Shown piece after piece: positions 53,595-64,000 of a stretch of DNA of 64,000 nucleotides. How positions within the stretch are numbered: the stretch's first letter is position 1; each line of letters opens with the position of its first letter. The stretch spans positions 4,030,001-4,094,000 of the forward strand of contig OY294049.1 in the NCBI GenBank assembly GCA_958510825.1, read 5' to 3'. Both the position numbers and the translations under genes were made by a program. This DNA is from Brachypterus glaber. Its lineage: Eukaryota > Arthropoda > Insecta > Coleoptera > Kateretidae. A model generated the notes under the pieces. It was not told where the DNA came from. It was given only the letters and a program-made list of their open reading frames with translations, and ran no database searches.

Positions 53595-54286
53595 TAAGGT
53601 GGGTGAGCCAATTATTACCATGAACCTAATATTGCCACACCCTCTTAAACTTCTTAGTTCGTTCTCTGTGTCATAGATGACACTGCCAGAATATCTGTTA
53701 TATCGAAAAGATGCCTGTAAATATGATGTATCTAGATCCAGTTGGTAATGGCGTACACAAAAAAGCATTTCGTGTTTCGTGATCTTCAACTATAAAATCT
53801 TGTAAAAGTGTGCTAACTGTCGCAAGCTGCTTTTTACTGGAAGAGAATCGCCAAGCCGATATGAGACTGTAATCGACACGTACATGAAGAGTGGGGCTTA
53901 CTAAAAACGACAAATTGTTATTTAAGTGCCCAAACTGTAACTGTGCTGAAATTGTTATTGTACCACAATATTTTCTTATTAGTTTTGTAATTTTTTATAA
54001 GTTTGTTCTTTACTATTATTGTCAGTATTCTGGCAATATTTGGGACATGGGTTCCTAATATTGTCAGTATACAATCTTCTTTAAAAAGCAATATTATTGT
54101 CTTTGAAGCTCCTGCAGTTTGTTTATTTTTGACCTATTAGAATAAGGATACGCGTATACGTATACGCGTAAACGTATACGTTTACTGTTAATGTAATAAG
54201 GTTTCAGGTGATTTGATTACAAATAAATTTGAATGCAGTAAAAAATGAAATGTCTTAACATGGCAATAAGTGGCTCACCCACCTTA
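53595..54286. mobile_element. 692-bp TIR element
   Basis: TAAGGTGGGTGAGCCAATTA at the left faces TAAGTGGCTCACCCACCTTA at the right; the terminal repeat extends to about 30 bp with a few mismatches. Motifs of the form TATTG(C/T)CA recur inside both ends (CCTAATATTGCCAC, TCTGGCAATATT, CATGGCAATAAG), as expected for subterminal binding sites. A coding-like frame is present on the minus strand. No clear target duplication. Confidence 0.7.
53698..53952 (-). pseudogene. Coding-like frame inside the TIR element, unrecognised
   Basis: The minus-strand frame is open from about 53,952 to 53,698: TISAQLQFGHLNNNLSFLVS, PTLHVRVDYSLISAWRFSSS, KKQLATVSTLLQDFIVEDHE and TRNAFLCTPLPTGSRYIIF. It has no ATG before it but is preceded by a pyrimidine/TTTCAG-like acceptor. 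Residue composition looks like real protein rather than random AT-rich translation. A second frame (53,589-53,789) overlaps its end. I do not recognise the family. It could be a remnant transposase exon or a captured host exon. Confidence 0.3.
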
Positions 54287-55974
54287 TACAAAATCATTTG
54301 GTATATACTGTGAAAAATATTTCCGGTGCAGATAGCCTGCAATTACTGGCTATCGATATTAGAACTTTTTGTAAATTGTAAAATTAAAAATTACAGTTAC
54401 ATTTCTGCTTTAACGTTGAGCTTTAAAACTACAAATTTTGCCCAATTTTATACTGCAATTTAATTAAATTAATATTATAATTTAAAACTTGATGTTAGGA
54501 TAAAAGTTTAATATTACGTTGTTATCGTAAAGTTAAAGGATAAAATTAAAGAAAATTTCAAAATAACTATATTATTGTATAATATAATATATAATATTGT
54601 ATATTTTAAAACTTAGTTTTAGGATATAACTTTAATATCACATTGTAATCGATTAATCGTAAATTTAAAGAAAACAATATAAGGTTCAGTCAAATTTACA
54701 GTTAAAAATTTGGTTTAAGTCATATGACTTTTACAATTTAATCTCAATATTACTCTATATGTTAACCGCTGGGGTGTTTTATCGAAGGACCTTTGTGACA
54801 TGAGGCAAAAGGGACTTACTTGTATTGTTCCAGGTGTCTTCTTATACTTGGGCCCAAGATGATGTTTCCTCGGAGAAATGGCGTAAGCCCTATTTGTAAC
54901 TCGTTCTACGCGAAATGTTATTTATTGGATGTATTTTCCATAGGGTGATTCATTACGAATAACTATTGTTATTTTTGTTCTTTGGAAGCGATAGTGGCGT
55001 GAGTATCGCGCCCCTGACGAATTTAACGTATTGTGCGGACCGTGCTGTTTCACGAACTTATTGAAATTACGCTGAAATATCGCCTCAAGCCAGCAACTTC
55101 AGGTAGTACGTCATGCGCATGTAACCTTATATTGTCCGCATAAGGGACTTTTTCATCAAAATCTACTATATACAGGATGAAAACTAAACACTATAATTTA
55201 ACTAGAATGTTTGTTTTACAGTGTTTTACAGTGTATTTAATACGGTAAAGAGTTTTCAGTGTACAAAATAGTAGATGGACAGCATTTGTTAAAAGTTATG
55301 GCGTGTAAACTAAAATGTTTAATAAACGTTTTACCTTTTATGGAATAAACTTCTCATTCTAGGTAAATAAGAAGAAATGGAATAAATTAATACTCCTCAT
55401 GCCATCAATTAGTCCTGTACTATGAAGCTACTGGTTTTGGTTGGAAGAATGAAAAAGTGTAATTGATAACTGTGAGTTCTCGATGTGTAGAGTAAGGTAT
55501 AGTTGAAGACGTTGACCAAAGAAATGACTGAAAAACACAGTATCCGACTGATACTTTAGTAAATTCAAGTCCAAGATGAAGTGGATGTAAACAAAAGAAT
55601 CGTGCACGACGGCAGCGGGCACTTGTTTTTATTAAATAGGTCATTACGTGAGCACTTGCGATGAAGGGTACATTGCATTGCAATGGACCATCATATAGAA
55701 ATATTTTATTTTGAGTCCCACCCTGTCACTAAATCCGTTGTATTCACTTGCGTTTGTTTACACCCACTGCATCTTGAAGTTGTATATACTATATAAGTTA
55801 AATTATATATCTGATAATCACTAGTTTAAATTAAATGTTAACCTTTATTTTGGGATGCTGAATCCGAACACGTAAACAAAAATTAACCGTTTTTGAATTA
55901 TTTTACCAAACGTATTAAAAGTGGCTAGTTACACTGCTCAACACTCAATGCCGACACCATTTTAGTTAGGTCTG
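54287..55974. other. No gene recognised
   Basis: AT-rich up to 54,760 (with repeated AAATTTAAAG/TTTTAAAACTT blocks), then GC-balanced to about 55,160 without a convincing frame. Two overlapping minus-strand frames at 55,420-55,683 conflict with each other and show no motif. Confidence 0.4.
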
Positions 55975-56955
55975 GCTATATTTGATGAGCTGATTTCGAA
56001 ACCTTTTTTCGTTTTTCTCGATCAGCTGTTTTTTTTTTTGAGATATAATGCACAGTGGTTTTTTTTTGCTTTATCGTTAAAGTAAAAAAAAATAATTAAG
56101 GTTTATTTTTTTTTTTGCTGTAGATTGGTTCTCTAAGCCAAAAAAAGCGGATTTCAAATATCTTTATTCGTTTGTTTTTTATAGGCTTCTAAATTCAAAA
56201 AATTACATTTTTTCGTGTTTTTTCGCTATATTTTCATGAAAATTTTATATAAATACTAAAGACATCCCTCTAATTTTTATACGCAACACTAACATATATG
56301 TGAGATATTTAAAAATAAAAAAAGTTTTAGATTGAATCCATTAACGGAGATTTTACGGGGGGTTATTGAAAGCAAAACAACAATATATTGTTAAATATAT
56401 TGTTATTGTTAAATATTAATATTTTAAATTTTTTAACGTTTATTTAATGTTTTTTAATGTTTTAAAGGAGAAAAAGTTTTTTTTTTCCTTTTTTTTTTCA
56501 AAATAAATCTAATTTATTGTGTTGTAAAAAAAAGAAAATAAAATATTTAAAAATTTCTGTTTTTTTTTTCTATAACCCCCGGTAAAATCTCTGTCACTGG
56601 ATTAAATCTAAAACTTTTTTTATTTTTACAAGTTGCACATTTGTTTAAATGGTGCGTATAAAAATTAAAGTCGTATCTTTCGTACTTATATAAAAAATTT
56701 ATCAAAATATATCGAAAAAATGAGAAAACTAATTTTTAAATTTAGAAGCATATTAAAAACAAATGAATAAAGATATTTTAAATCCGATTTTTTGACTTAG
56801 AGCCCTACAAGCAGAGAAAAAAAATATTAGACTTAATTATTATTTTTTGCTACAACTATAGGCAAAAAAAAATCGCACAGTGTATCTCAAAAAACGAGCT
56901 GATCGACAAAAACGGAAAAAGGTTCCGAAATCAGCGCATAAATATTATATAAGCT
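55975..56955. mobile_element. Near-palindromic element, about 980 bp
   Basis: Arms are inverted around about 56,465: GAGCTGATTTCGAAACCTTT faces AAGGTTCCGAAATCAGC, GTTTTAGATTGAATCCATTA faces TGGATTAAATCTAAAAC, and GAGATTTTACGGGGGGTTAT faces ATAACCCCCGGTAAAATCTC. TCAAATATCTTTATTCGTTT also faces AATGAATAAAGATATTTTAA. Non-coding. The centre is T-rich. Confidence 0.75.
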
Positions 56956-57250
56956 TTAAAAAAAATATATATATATATATATATATATCATGATAAAAAA
57001 TATTTTTTTTGTAAATTTTTTATGCTGAATCCAAATCAGTCAAGAAAATTATTTTTTAAAGTTCTATTTTCGTGATATTTCCCTTCAATATCTTTAAAAT
57101 GGGTATAAAATTAAATTAAAAAATATATAAACAAACATATTACATGATAAAAAGTATTTTCTCTTGTATATTTTTTCATGCTAAACCCAAATATGCCGTG
57201 AAAATTATTTTTTAAGTTGATATTTCGTGATATTTTACTTCAAAGCCTTT
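56956..57250. repeat. AT dinucleotide run plus degenerate tandem pair
   Basis: An AT run lies at about 56,969-56,988. It is followed by two diverged direct copies of a block of about 130 bp: CATGATAAAAAATATTTTTT..ATGCTGAATCCAAAT at 56,989 and CATGATAAAAAGTATTTTCT..ATGCTAAACCCAAAT at 57,143. Confidence 0.6.
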
Positions 57251-58547
57251 AACAGTGTGAAAAAATATCATAAATGTACGGGTTAGTTACTGTATTTTTC
57301 AACGTACAATCGAGTTGTCTATCGAATGAAATCAATAGCCTATCAAGTTGAGTGGTACCTGAGAACATGTTTCCCAAGATACACCCAGGTTCATCGCTCT
57401 GAGACGACAATATTTTATCTGTCGATAACAGAAGTGGTCAGTTTGATGGTGGTGTCATTTAATCTTTAATTAATTACGTATACAGAGGGAATCAGAAGCG
57501 TTAGACCTGGTGAATTAACTCGCTTGAAAAATTTTTAAAAAATAATTATATCCATTATATTATATATTATATTATTGTATAGATTTGCCAGTAATAATTA
57601 TATATGGACTCCAAAATTACTTCTAATGTATAATAATATACATATTTTGAATTATTTGGATAAAGTGCAATGTCAGAGACCTCATATAAGATATCTCAAA
57701 CTCTGTTGATGTTCCTTACTAATAAAATTATTTAAGGTAAACTCTATGTAAAAAAAGAATGTAAGACTTTAACAGCTATTTTTTGATATGAAATTACATT
57801 ATAGGTTTATTGTTATTAGCGATAATAATACCTATTTTCATGATTTGTTATCTTTAATAGCAATTTTGTATTTGTGTCCCATTCAATAATACCGTGTTCT
57901 TGAATGGACCAAGTTACGTTTCTTTTCAAATGCTTGTAGTTTTGTTAAAAATAAATATTATTCAGGTTTAACACTTGGTCTGTGTTCTTTAATTTCCAAA
58001 TATAATACCTAGAAAAAAATTACGTATAAAAGATGAAAAATAACATTTTGCAGGCGTTTAAAAAAAAGTGTACCATTCATCGGTATCTGCCCCTACCTTA
58101 CTTAATTGCGAATGCGAAAATGAGCTTATTTTTATAGCTGTATATCAGAGAAACTTAAAAGCTGTTAGAAATATACATAGCACAAGTGCGCATGCGGACG
58201 TTCCCAAAAATCAACAGGTCTAGGTATCCGATGTGCTTTTTTTTTATTTAATATCGGCAAATTCTCTGGCCTGTACCTTGTAAAAATGATATTATAGCCA
58301 TTATAGACATTATTGAATTTTTTTTAACTAGGAAAGAGGACATTTCGTGTAGTAGATATTTCCCAAACGAACATTCATAACACAGGCACACAAAAAGTAA
58401 AAAACATCAATTAGTCTTAAAAATACTTAAGAAAAATTGTAATACGCTGATGGAAAAATCTAAAAATATTAATACAAAATGTTGTTTTGTCAACTTTTAG
58501 GTATAGAATACAATTTTTACGATTATTCTAAGACATTATAACGTTAC
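57251..58547. other. No gene recognised
   Basis: AT-rich. No frame over 60 codons is worth reporting. Confidence 0.4.
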
Positions 58548-58775
58548 ACTGATAGAATTATAGCGTTACTAATACAAAACGTAGTGTTATATATGCGTCA
58601 ACCACAAATTATACTATATTATAGTAGATAACATTTGTTGTTGTATTTATTACAATTTTATGTTGTTTAACTCTTAATTCTACAACTGGTTGTTGTATTG
58701 TATAACATATTTATATTATTACATATTAGAAAATATGGGTGGCGCCTATATTACAACAACATTTCTATCAGTATT
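58548..58775. mobile_element. Possible TIR element with CACTGATAGAA ends
   Basis: TTACACTGATAGAATTATAG at the left faces CATTTCTATCAGTATT at the right. Inside are repeated TTGTTGTA/TACAACAA motifs. The neighbouring block TACGATTATTCTAAGACATT at 58,518 reappears inverted near 63,720-63,735, so the family is dispersed. Confidence 0.45.
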
Positions 58776-59275
58776 AAATAAAATATTAAGATTGTAGTTA
58801 TAAATGTTGTATCGTTTACTATAAAATAAATTTATTCATACCATATATATATACTAAACAACTTCATAGTATTTAATTTAACAACATTGTTGTCACTATA
58901 GTGCCAGTATTTTATGAAGGATGATTAATAAAGATGGCGAAAATCAGGTGATTCTAGATAGGCAGTGTAAATGTTTTACCAAAATTTTTAAAGTAGGCAT
59001 TTTGAGCTGAAATCTCCATGTACATAAGTATACCTAACGATAAGCATGTACATTATACATGTACATGTAATTACGTGATATGTAGTTTTTGTGCACATGT
59101 AGTGATATGTGCACATGTAGTGATATGTAGTTTTTATGTGCACATACATGTAAAAAGTAATATGTAAATTTAAAATAAAATGCGTACAATTTGTTTTTAT
59201 AAATCGAACAACTGCTGCCCCCGTTTGTAAATACCGAAAGAGTTTACTTGTTTGTTGTTGTATTCTATGCAATAT
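58776..59275. other. AT-rich, short tandem repeats
   Basis: At 59,045-59,150 small direct and inverted repeats of ACATGTAC and GTGCACATGTAGTGATATGT occur. No gene. Confidence 0.4.
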
Positions 59276-59755
59276 ATACTATACTATACTATACTATACT
59301 ATACTATACTATACTATACTATACTATACTATACTATACTATACTATACTATACTATACTATACTATACTATACTATACTATACTATACTATACTATACT
59401 ATACTATACTATACTATACTATACTATACTATACTATACTATACTATACTATACTATACTATACTATACTATACTATACTATACTATACTATACTATACT
59501 ATACTATACTATACTATACTATACTATACTATACTATACTATACTATACTATACTATACTATACTATACTATACTATACTATACTATACTATACTATACT
59601 ATACTATACTATACTATACTATACTATACTATACTATACTATACTATACTATACTATACTATACTATACTATACTATACTATACTATACTATACTATACT
59701 ATACTATACTATACTATACTATACTATACTATACTATACTATACTATACTATACT
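59276..59755. repeat. Pentanucleotide microsatellite (ATACT)96
   Basis: 480 bp of perfect ATACT repeats, 96 units without a visible interruption. Because five is not a multiple of three and no plus-strand frame contains a stop, all three frames stay open and spell ILYYT repeats. These frames are artefacts of the repeat, not genes. Confidence 0.98.
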
Positions 59756-60119
59756 ATAACAGAGCATCGATATATTCTTAAAAGGAAACTTATTTTGCCA
59801 CTATCTAATAGATGAGGCTCATAGTTGCTTTAAAACTCAAGGGGATCATTTTACTCTAAATGAATTTAATTTTTTTGTGAGCCTGTGTAATCTATTTATA
59901 ATTCACATAGAAGTGATCAATTAGTTTTTTTAAATGATGTTTGCCGTTTTGCAAACCATTGTCTTTGAAAATATACAGACCTTACTAAAAACGGGAAAAC
60001 GTGATGGATTCATCACGATTATATAGCAGGACAAGAATCTAAGATAACAATCAATGAAAAATAAACGGTAAAAATATAATTTAACATTAAAATATTGAAT
60101 TTCATAATTATACTATTCA
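59756..60119. other. No recognised feature
   Basis: AT-rich sequence after the microsatellite. Confidence 0.4.
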
Positions 60120-60500
60120 CAGAAAAAAAAATTGGACACAAATGTGTTTCATGAACAAATGAGACTGAAAATGTCGGCTTGTCCTTCCGTCCGTCAGTCC
60201 TTCTGTTCGTCTGTCAGTCCGATGTCACGATTTTTTGTAGACACTCAAAAACGAATTATCCAATCGACTCGAAATTTTTACTAAAAATCAAGTTCTATTA
60301 GGGGAAGATCCCTATTCTTTTCATAAGTTATCCCCCCAAAAACAAACAGTTATGGGAAGTTAAATTTTTTAAAAAATTGTAAAAACTATCTTTTTCAACA
60401 ATTTTTTTAAATTTTTTTTTCGTTCAGAAAAATCTAGCATTTTTTTTTTCATAGAATAATATTACTTTAGGTAGTTCAAGAAAAATGTGCATGGAAAGGA
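60120..60500 (-). repeat. Dispersed repeat family Y, copy 3 (inverted)
   Basis: GTCAGTCCGATGTCACGATT, ACACTCAAAAACGAATTATC and CAATCGACTCGAAATTTTTA are the reverse complements of blocks in copies 1 and 2. ATCCCTATT..TTATCCCCCCAAAAAC continues the match to 12,640-12,690 (AATAGGGATT, TTTTTGGGGGAAT). Confidence 0.6.
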
Positions 60501-60740
60501 ACATGTGACAAATCGTGACTTTTTTTATATTTATGATTTAAACTAAAAGTTACTATTTTCACGTTTCGAGGACTTTTACATTAGGATACATTTATTAATT
60601 ATGTTATATATATTAGACATAACTAAGGATAATTAAGGATATATTCTATGATTAAATAATTTGTTTTATTTTACAGATAGCTAAAGATCTTAAAATAAAG
60701 ATTTTCCAGAAAATAGGGTATTAAATGTATTTTTAGGGCT
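60501..60740. other. No recognised feature
   Basis: AT-rich sequence just beyond the 3' tail of the minus-strand LINE. Confidence 0.4.
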
Positions 60741-62348
60741 GGTTATGGTTATGGTTATGGTTATTAGGGTGGAGGGTAGCTATCTACACGCACTTAGGCC
60801 ACTTAGCTGGGCCCATTGTACTACCTCCCTTTGGTCGCAGCATTTAATTTAACCTCTCAGCCATCCAATTCTTTGAATATATCTAAGAAGATGTCTGGGA
60901 GTGATGCTGCTTATACCGGCCATGTCGAGCCAGTACTCGTCTAGCATGGACCCTCTTATTAAGGCTAACGCTGGACAGTGACATAACACATGTTCCATTG
61001 TTTCCTCTTCCATGTAGCATCCTCTACAGATGGGGTCGACTGGCTTCCCCATGATGTTAAGATGCTTATTTAGTTTGCAGTGACCTGTTACGATGCTTGC
61101 AAACTGTCTTAGGTTATCCCTTTTTAGTTGCATACAAAAGCGTGCTGTCTTTTCACACGGAGTGGGAAGGGCTGCTCTTGCATGTTTACAGTCGTTTCTC
61201 GTAATCCAATTACGGGTGTGTTTTATGTGAGTTTCTTGATTAATGAGAGCTGTTTTAAAAGCGACAGATACAGGGATTATGGGCTCTGGACCAATAGGTA
61301 CAGAGCCTGAGCCTGCTCGTGCCAATCTATCAGCTTCTTCATTGCCTACATTTCCATTATGCCCCTTTACCCATGAGAGTGTAACAGTATTAGAAACTGC
61401 CGCTTCCTCCAGGGATTGGTGACATTCCAAAACTAGCTTTGAAGTAATTTTGAAAGACTTGATTGCTTGTATGGAAGCTTTGCTATCCGTAAGAATAGTT
61501 ATTCTTCTATTACTGATTTCCCTTTCAGAAATAGCTCTCGCAGCATTTGTTATGCCTATTACCTCTGCCTGAAAGACCGAGGCATGCTTGCCAAGGGAAA
61601 TGCTTATTTCTAACTCTAGATCTGGGCAGAAAACTCCTGCACCTGATCCTTCAGTTGTCTTTGAACCATCAGTGTACATGACAATGTCAGGTACGCTGTC
61701 AGTTTCTTCTTTAGTGGAAGCATAAGCTTGGTATGATCTATTAAAGATATACCTGGGAGCAACTAGATCGGTCTGAGATTCAAGAATGGGAGCTTGTGAC
61801 ACAAACCGTTCAAGAATAGACTCATGTCCAGTACGCGTTCCTCTTGCATTCCACGTACTATTTGCTTTCAGCCTAAGCGCTGTCTTTGCGGCCTCACCCT
61901 CAACAAAAATATTAAGGGGAGGAATACAAAGCAGAGTCTCTAAAGCTGCAGTTGGAGTTGATCGCATTGCACCGGTTATACTCATAAGAGCTAGTCTTTG
62001 AATATGATTTAGTTGCGTTCTTGCTGTAGTCAGTTGGGTTCTGGGCCACCATACAACTGAGCCATATGTTAGCATAGGCCTTATGACAGCGGTGTACAGC
62101 CAAAGGGTGATCCTGGGAGACAAACCCCAAGATCTGCCCAGTGCTCTACGACACTGCCAAAAAGCTATGCATGCTTTTTCTGTTTTTTGCTTAAGGTGTG
62201 GTCCCCAACACAGTTTGCTGTCAAGAAGAATTCCCAGATACTTTACTTCTTTTTTAGGGCTGATCATAACTTTATTTAATGCTTTAATATTAAGTATTTC
62301 TCTAAAAAGTATGACTTTGCAAAAAAACTTAACCCTAATTTCGTGCAA
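60741..62348 (-). mobile_element. 5'-truncated RNase H-bearing LINE
   Basis: Minus-strand element consisting of one open frame, a 3' UTR of about 80 bp and a simple tail of four ATAACC units (GGTTAT on the plus strand, 60,741-60,764). The 5' side ends inside the RT domain near 62,340, where family K sequence begins. Same general class as the pseudogene at 14,045 but a different subfamily. Confidence 0.8.
60849..62348 (-). pseudogene. LINE ORF2 C-terminal half: RT thumb, RNase H, zinc finger
   Basis: 499 codons without interruption. Residues 34-42 (EVKYLGILL) lie just after the RT catalytic region, which is missing. Residues 93-125 (LTYGSVVWWPR, IQRLALMSITGA) are the usual thumb landmarks. 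RNase H spans about 220-345 with all catalytic positions: D227 in YTDGSK, E262 in FQAEVIGI, D288 in LTDSKAS, H330 in WVKGHNG and D340 in NEEADRLAR. A CCHC-like motif follows (C441, C444, H453, then C456 or C458). I/LOA-type LINEs carry this arrangement. The intact frame suggests young age, but the element cannot move by itself because endonuclease and RT core are gone. The first 30 residues are probably read-through of flanking sequence. Confidence 0.85.
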
Positions 62349-62359
62349 ATGCGGTTAAT

Positions 62360-62585
62360 TTTTAAAAACCGATGCGTCATATTGACTCCGCTATTTTGAA
62401 TTTTTCAACAATCAACAATCAAAAGAATCCATTTGACACATTTTTAGAAAGATCGAACAAAAAATAAAATTTTGGACCACCCTAATCGCGCGAAAAGAAA
62501 TTTTCAGCGATATCAAAAATAGTCTAATACAAAAATTCACAATTTTGGCCTTGTATTTTTTTCCTGGACCACCTTGTGGCGGATA
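62360..62585. repeat. Dispersed repeat family K, copy 2
   Basis: AAAACCGATGCGTCATATTG, CTCCGCTATTTTGAATTTTT, GGACCACCCTAATCGCGCG and GCGATATCAAAAATAG. It matches 35,770-35,960 in the same order. Confidence 0.5.
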
Positions 62586-63789
62586 ATTTTTTAAATATTT
62601 ATTTATTTGTGGGTTTAAATATTTGGTCGGATATGGCCAGATATTTGGTTGTGAGTATAAATTTTATTTTTGTCAAATAAACTTTTTGTTAATCACAACC
62701 AAATAATTTAATTGGCCAATTCCAAATCTATTTTTTTTTTCATCAGTGTGTGTACAAATGTTACACCTTATGTGTACGCCTAGTCGCTACGTTTTAAATC
62801 ATTATTTTAAATCTATGACACCCCTACTCTCCCTCTTTTATCTAGCATATATGTATAATTTTTTTTTAATTTTATAATATTATTATGAAATATTTTAATA
62901 TAATATTATTTTCTATGCATGTTTGATAACAAATTTAATAACGGTAATTAATAATGGGTTTGGTAGTAAAAAAGTGAAACAAAATTGTATTTTTCGTAAT
63001 TTTTTATAATATCGACCCAGATCTACCAATACTTTTTTTAATAATAAAATTATAGAAAGTTATCATTATTCGTATCGAAATTTTAATTTAAACAAAAATT
63101 AAGCTAATTAAATCACTATAAACCCCTAAGGTTTTTGTTATATGCGATAGTTTGGGTCTCCAAGCATTATTAAGAAATAAAGGACCCCGCACATTTAGTG
63201 AGGAAAATGTATATCCCCGAATTTCGCTGAAAATTTTGTATTTTGTAGAACTTAGTTCCTGAACAAAACTGGCAGGGTCGCAACCTTATCATATTACCAG
63301 TTTTGGTGCAATAACCGTTTAAGTGCTTTCCTTGCATTTCATGAATTAATTGACTGTATCCCGGAAACAACTAGCATTGGGAAAAAAATGCTGCAAGTTA
63401 TGCTTTATAGGGGTGTGGTGATAATCCTATATACGGTGTGTCCAATAATGTGGAATACCCAAAATAGTGCAAAAAATATCCATTCGGGCATGACGAACAA
63501 AAATTTTCGATAACGTTTTTTTTTACTTTTCTCGACGTTTTAGGTCATTATAAGTCAAAATCTGCGAAAAAAATCGTCAATGTGTACGTATGCATATAAC
63601 CTCCATTTCTGGATTAGCATAGACAATATTAGCTATAGACAAAAAAACTACAACAACGTTGTTGTATTATTAAATAATATGAATCTACAATATTAATAGT
63701 GTATTTAATATAATGTTATAATGTTTTAGAATAATCGTAAAAATTATATTATATACCTCAAACTTGTTACAAGAACCCATTTCATTATA
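62586..63789. other. No gene recognised
   Basis: ATATTTGGTTGTGA at 62,640 and TCACAACCAAATAA at 62,693 are inverted, suggesting a small hairpin element at about 62,637-62,708. AACAACGTTGTT at 63,652 belongs to the family seen at 58,500-58,900. Otherwise AT-rich. Confidence 0.4.
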
Positions 63790-64000
63790 CAGGGTTATTC
63801 AGAAATAAGTTCAAGAAATTTAAGAGGTGATTCTACGTTAAAAAATATGCAATAAAAGTTTTTATAGAGAGTGGTCTGGAAAAGATCCTTCTAAGGATAC
63901 CTCTAAAACGTAGTTTTTATTTAATATTTCTAGAAATTTTTTTTCAATGCCTTAACATTGATAAAGGCTATCATTTTATGTAATGTTTATTTGGTATTTT
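63790..64000. mobile_element. Mariner-like element, left end, runs off the window
   Basis: TA-CAGGGTTATTCAGAAATA, then TTTAAGAGGTGATTCTACGT and AAAGTTTTTATAGAGAG. It is the same terminal organisation as 22,699-22,790 (AAGAGGTGACTCTACATCCA). The right end is outside the window. Confidence 0.6.

Noticed and set aside
59248..59815. Two overlapping open frames of 177 and 187 codons made of ILYYT repeats
   Set aside because: They are the translation of the ATACT microsatellite, which lacks stops in all plus-strand frames.
60741..60764. GGTTAT repeats as possible telomeric sequence
   Set aside because: Only four units, and they lie exactly at the 3' end of a minus-strand LINE, where a short simple tail is expected. 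Insect telomeric repeats are usually TTAGG.
1..64000. Endogenous viral sequences or LTR retrotransposons
   Set aside because: I saw no protease, integrase, envelope or capsid-like frames and no pair of long terminal repeats. All recognisable reverse transcriptases are LINE-type.

Overview
This window looks like nuclear DNA from an insect. It is AT-rich with long A and T runs, has no operons or long host reading frames, and is dominated by degraded non-LTR retrotransposons (LINEs) and short inverted-repeat DNA transposons. The LINE types, TA-flanked mariner-like elements and a likely hAT-derived element all fit an insect; I cannot name the order with confidence. I found no convincing host protein-coding gene, tRNA, rRNA or CRISPR array. 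Splice-site prediction by eye in this AT-rich sequence is unreliable, so a small host exon could be missed.

Left part (1-13.8 kb): dispersed inverted repeats, a 1.47 kb direct tandem duplication (4.2-7.1 kb) that carries a scrap of LINE reverse transcriptase in each copy, a CR1-like LINE tail inserted inside a hairpin element (7.5-8.0 kb), four short terminal-inverted-repeat (TIR) elements (9.0-12.0 kb) and a GC-richer minisatellite (13.3-13.8 kb).

14-20.5 kb: a broken LINE 3' half with an RNase H domain, then the only intact element, a Jockey-type LINE with complete ORF1 (zinc-knuckle nucleic-acid-binding protein) and ORF2 (endonuclease plus reverse transcriptase). The two frames overlap by 8 nt, and the 3' UTR holds three copies of a double hairpin.

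20.5-38 kb: many palindromic elements (several with CAGGGTG ends and TA flanks), a 0.9 kb minisatellite, a 1.7 kb near-palindrome, a TIR element with an exact 8-bp target duplication, and a tandem/inverted repeat array at 32.7-33.8 kb whose units carry a core resembling a hammerhead ribozyme.

38-64 kb: a nearly complete CR1/L2/Rex1-type LINE on the minus strand, inserted into an older palindromic element so that its boundaries can be read directly. Further palindromes follow, two with hammerhead-like cores (46.3 and 52.5 kb), then a 692-bp TIR element with a coding-like frame, 96 perfect copies of ATACT, and a 5'-truncated minus-strand LINE with a full RNase H domain.

The main story is layered transposition: retrotransposons inserted in older inverted-repeat elements, which let insertion order and boundaries be reconstructed. 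The least explained signal is the family of repeats with hammerhead-like cores.
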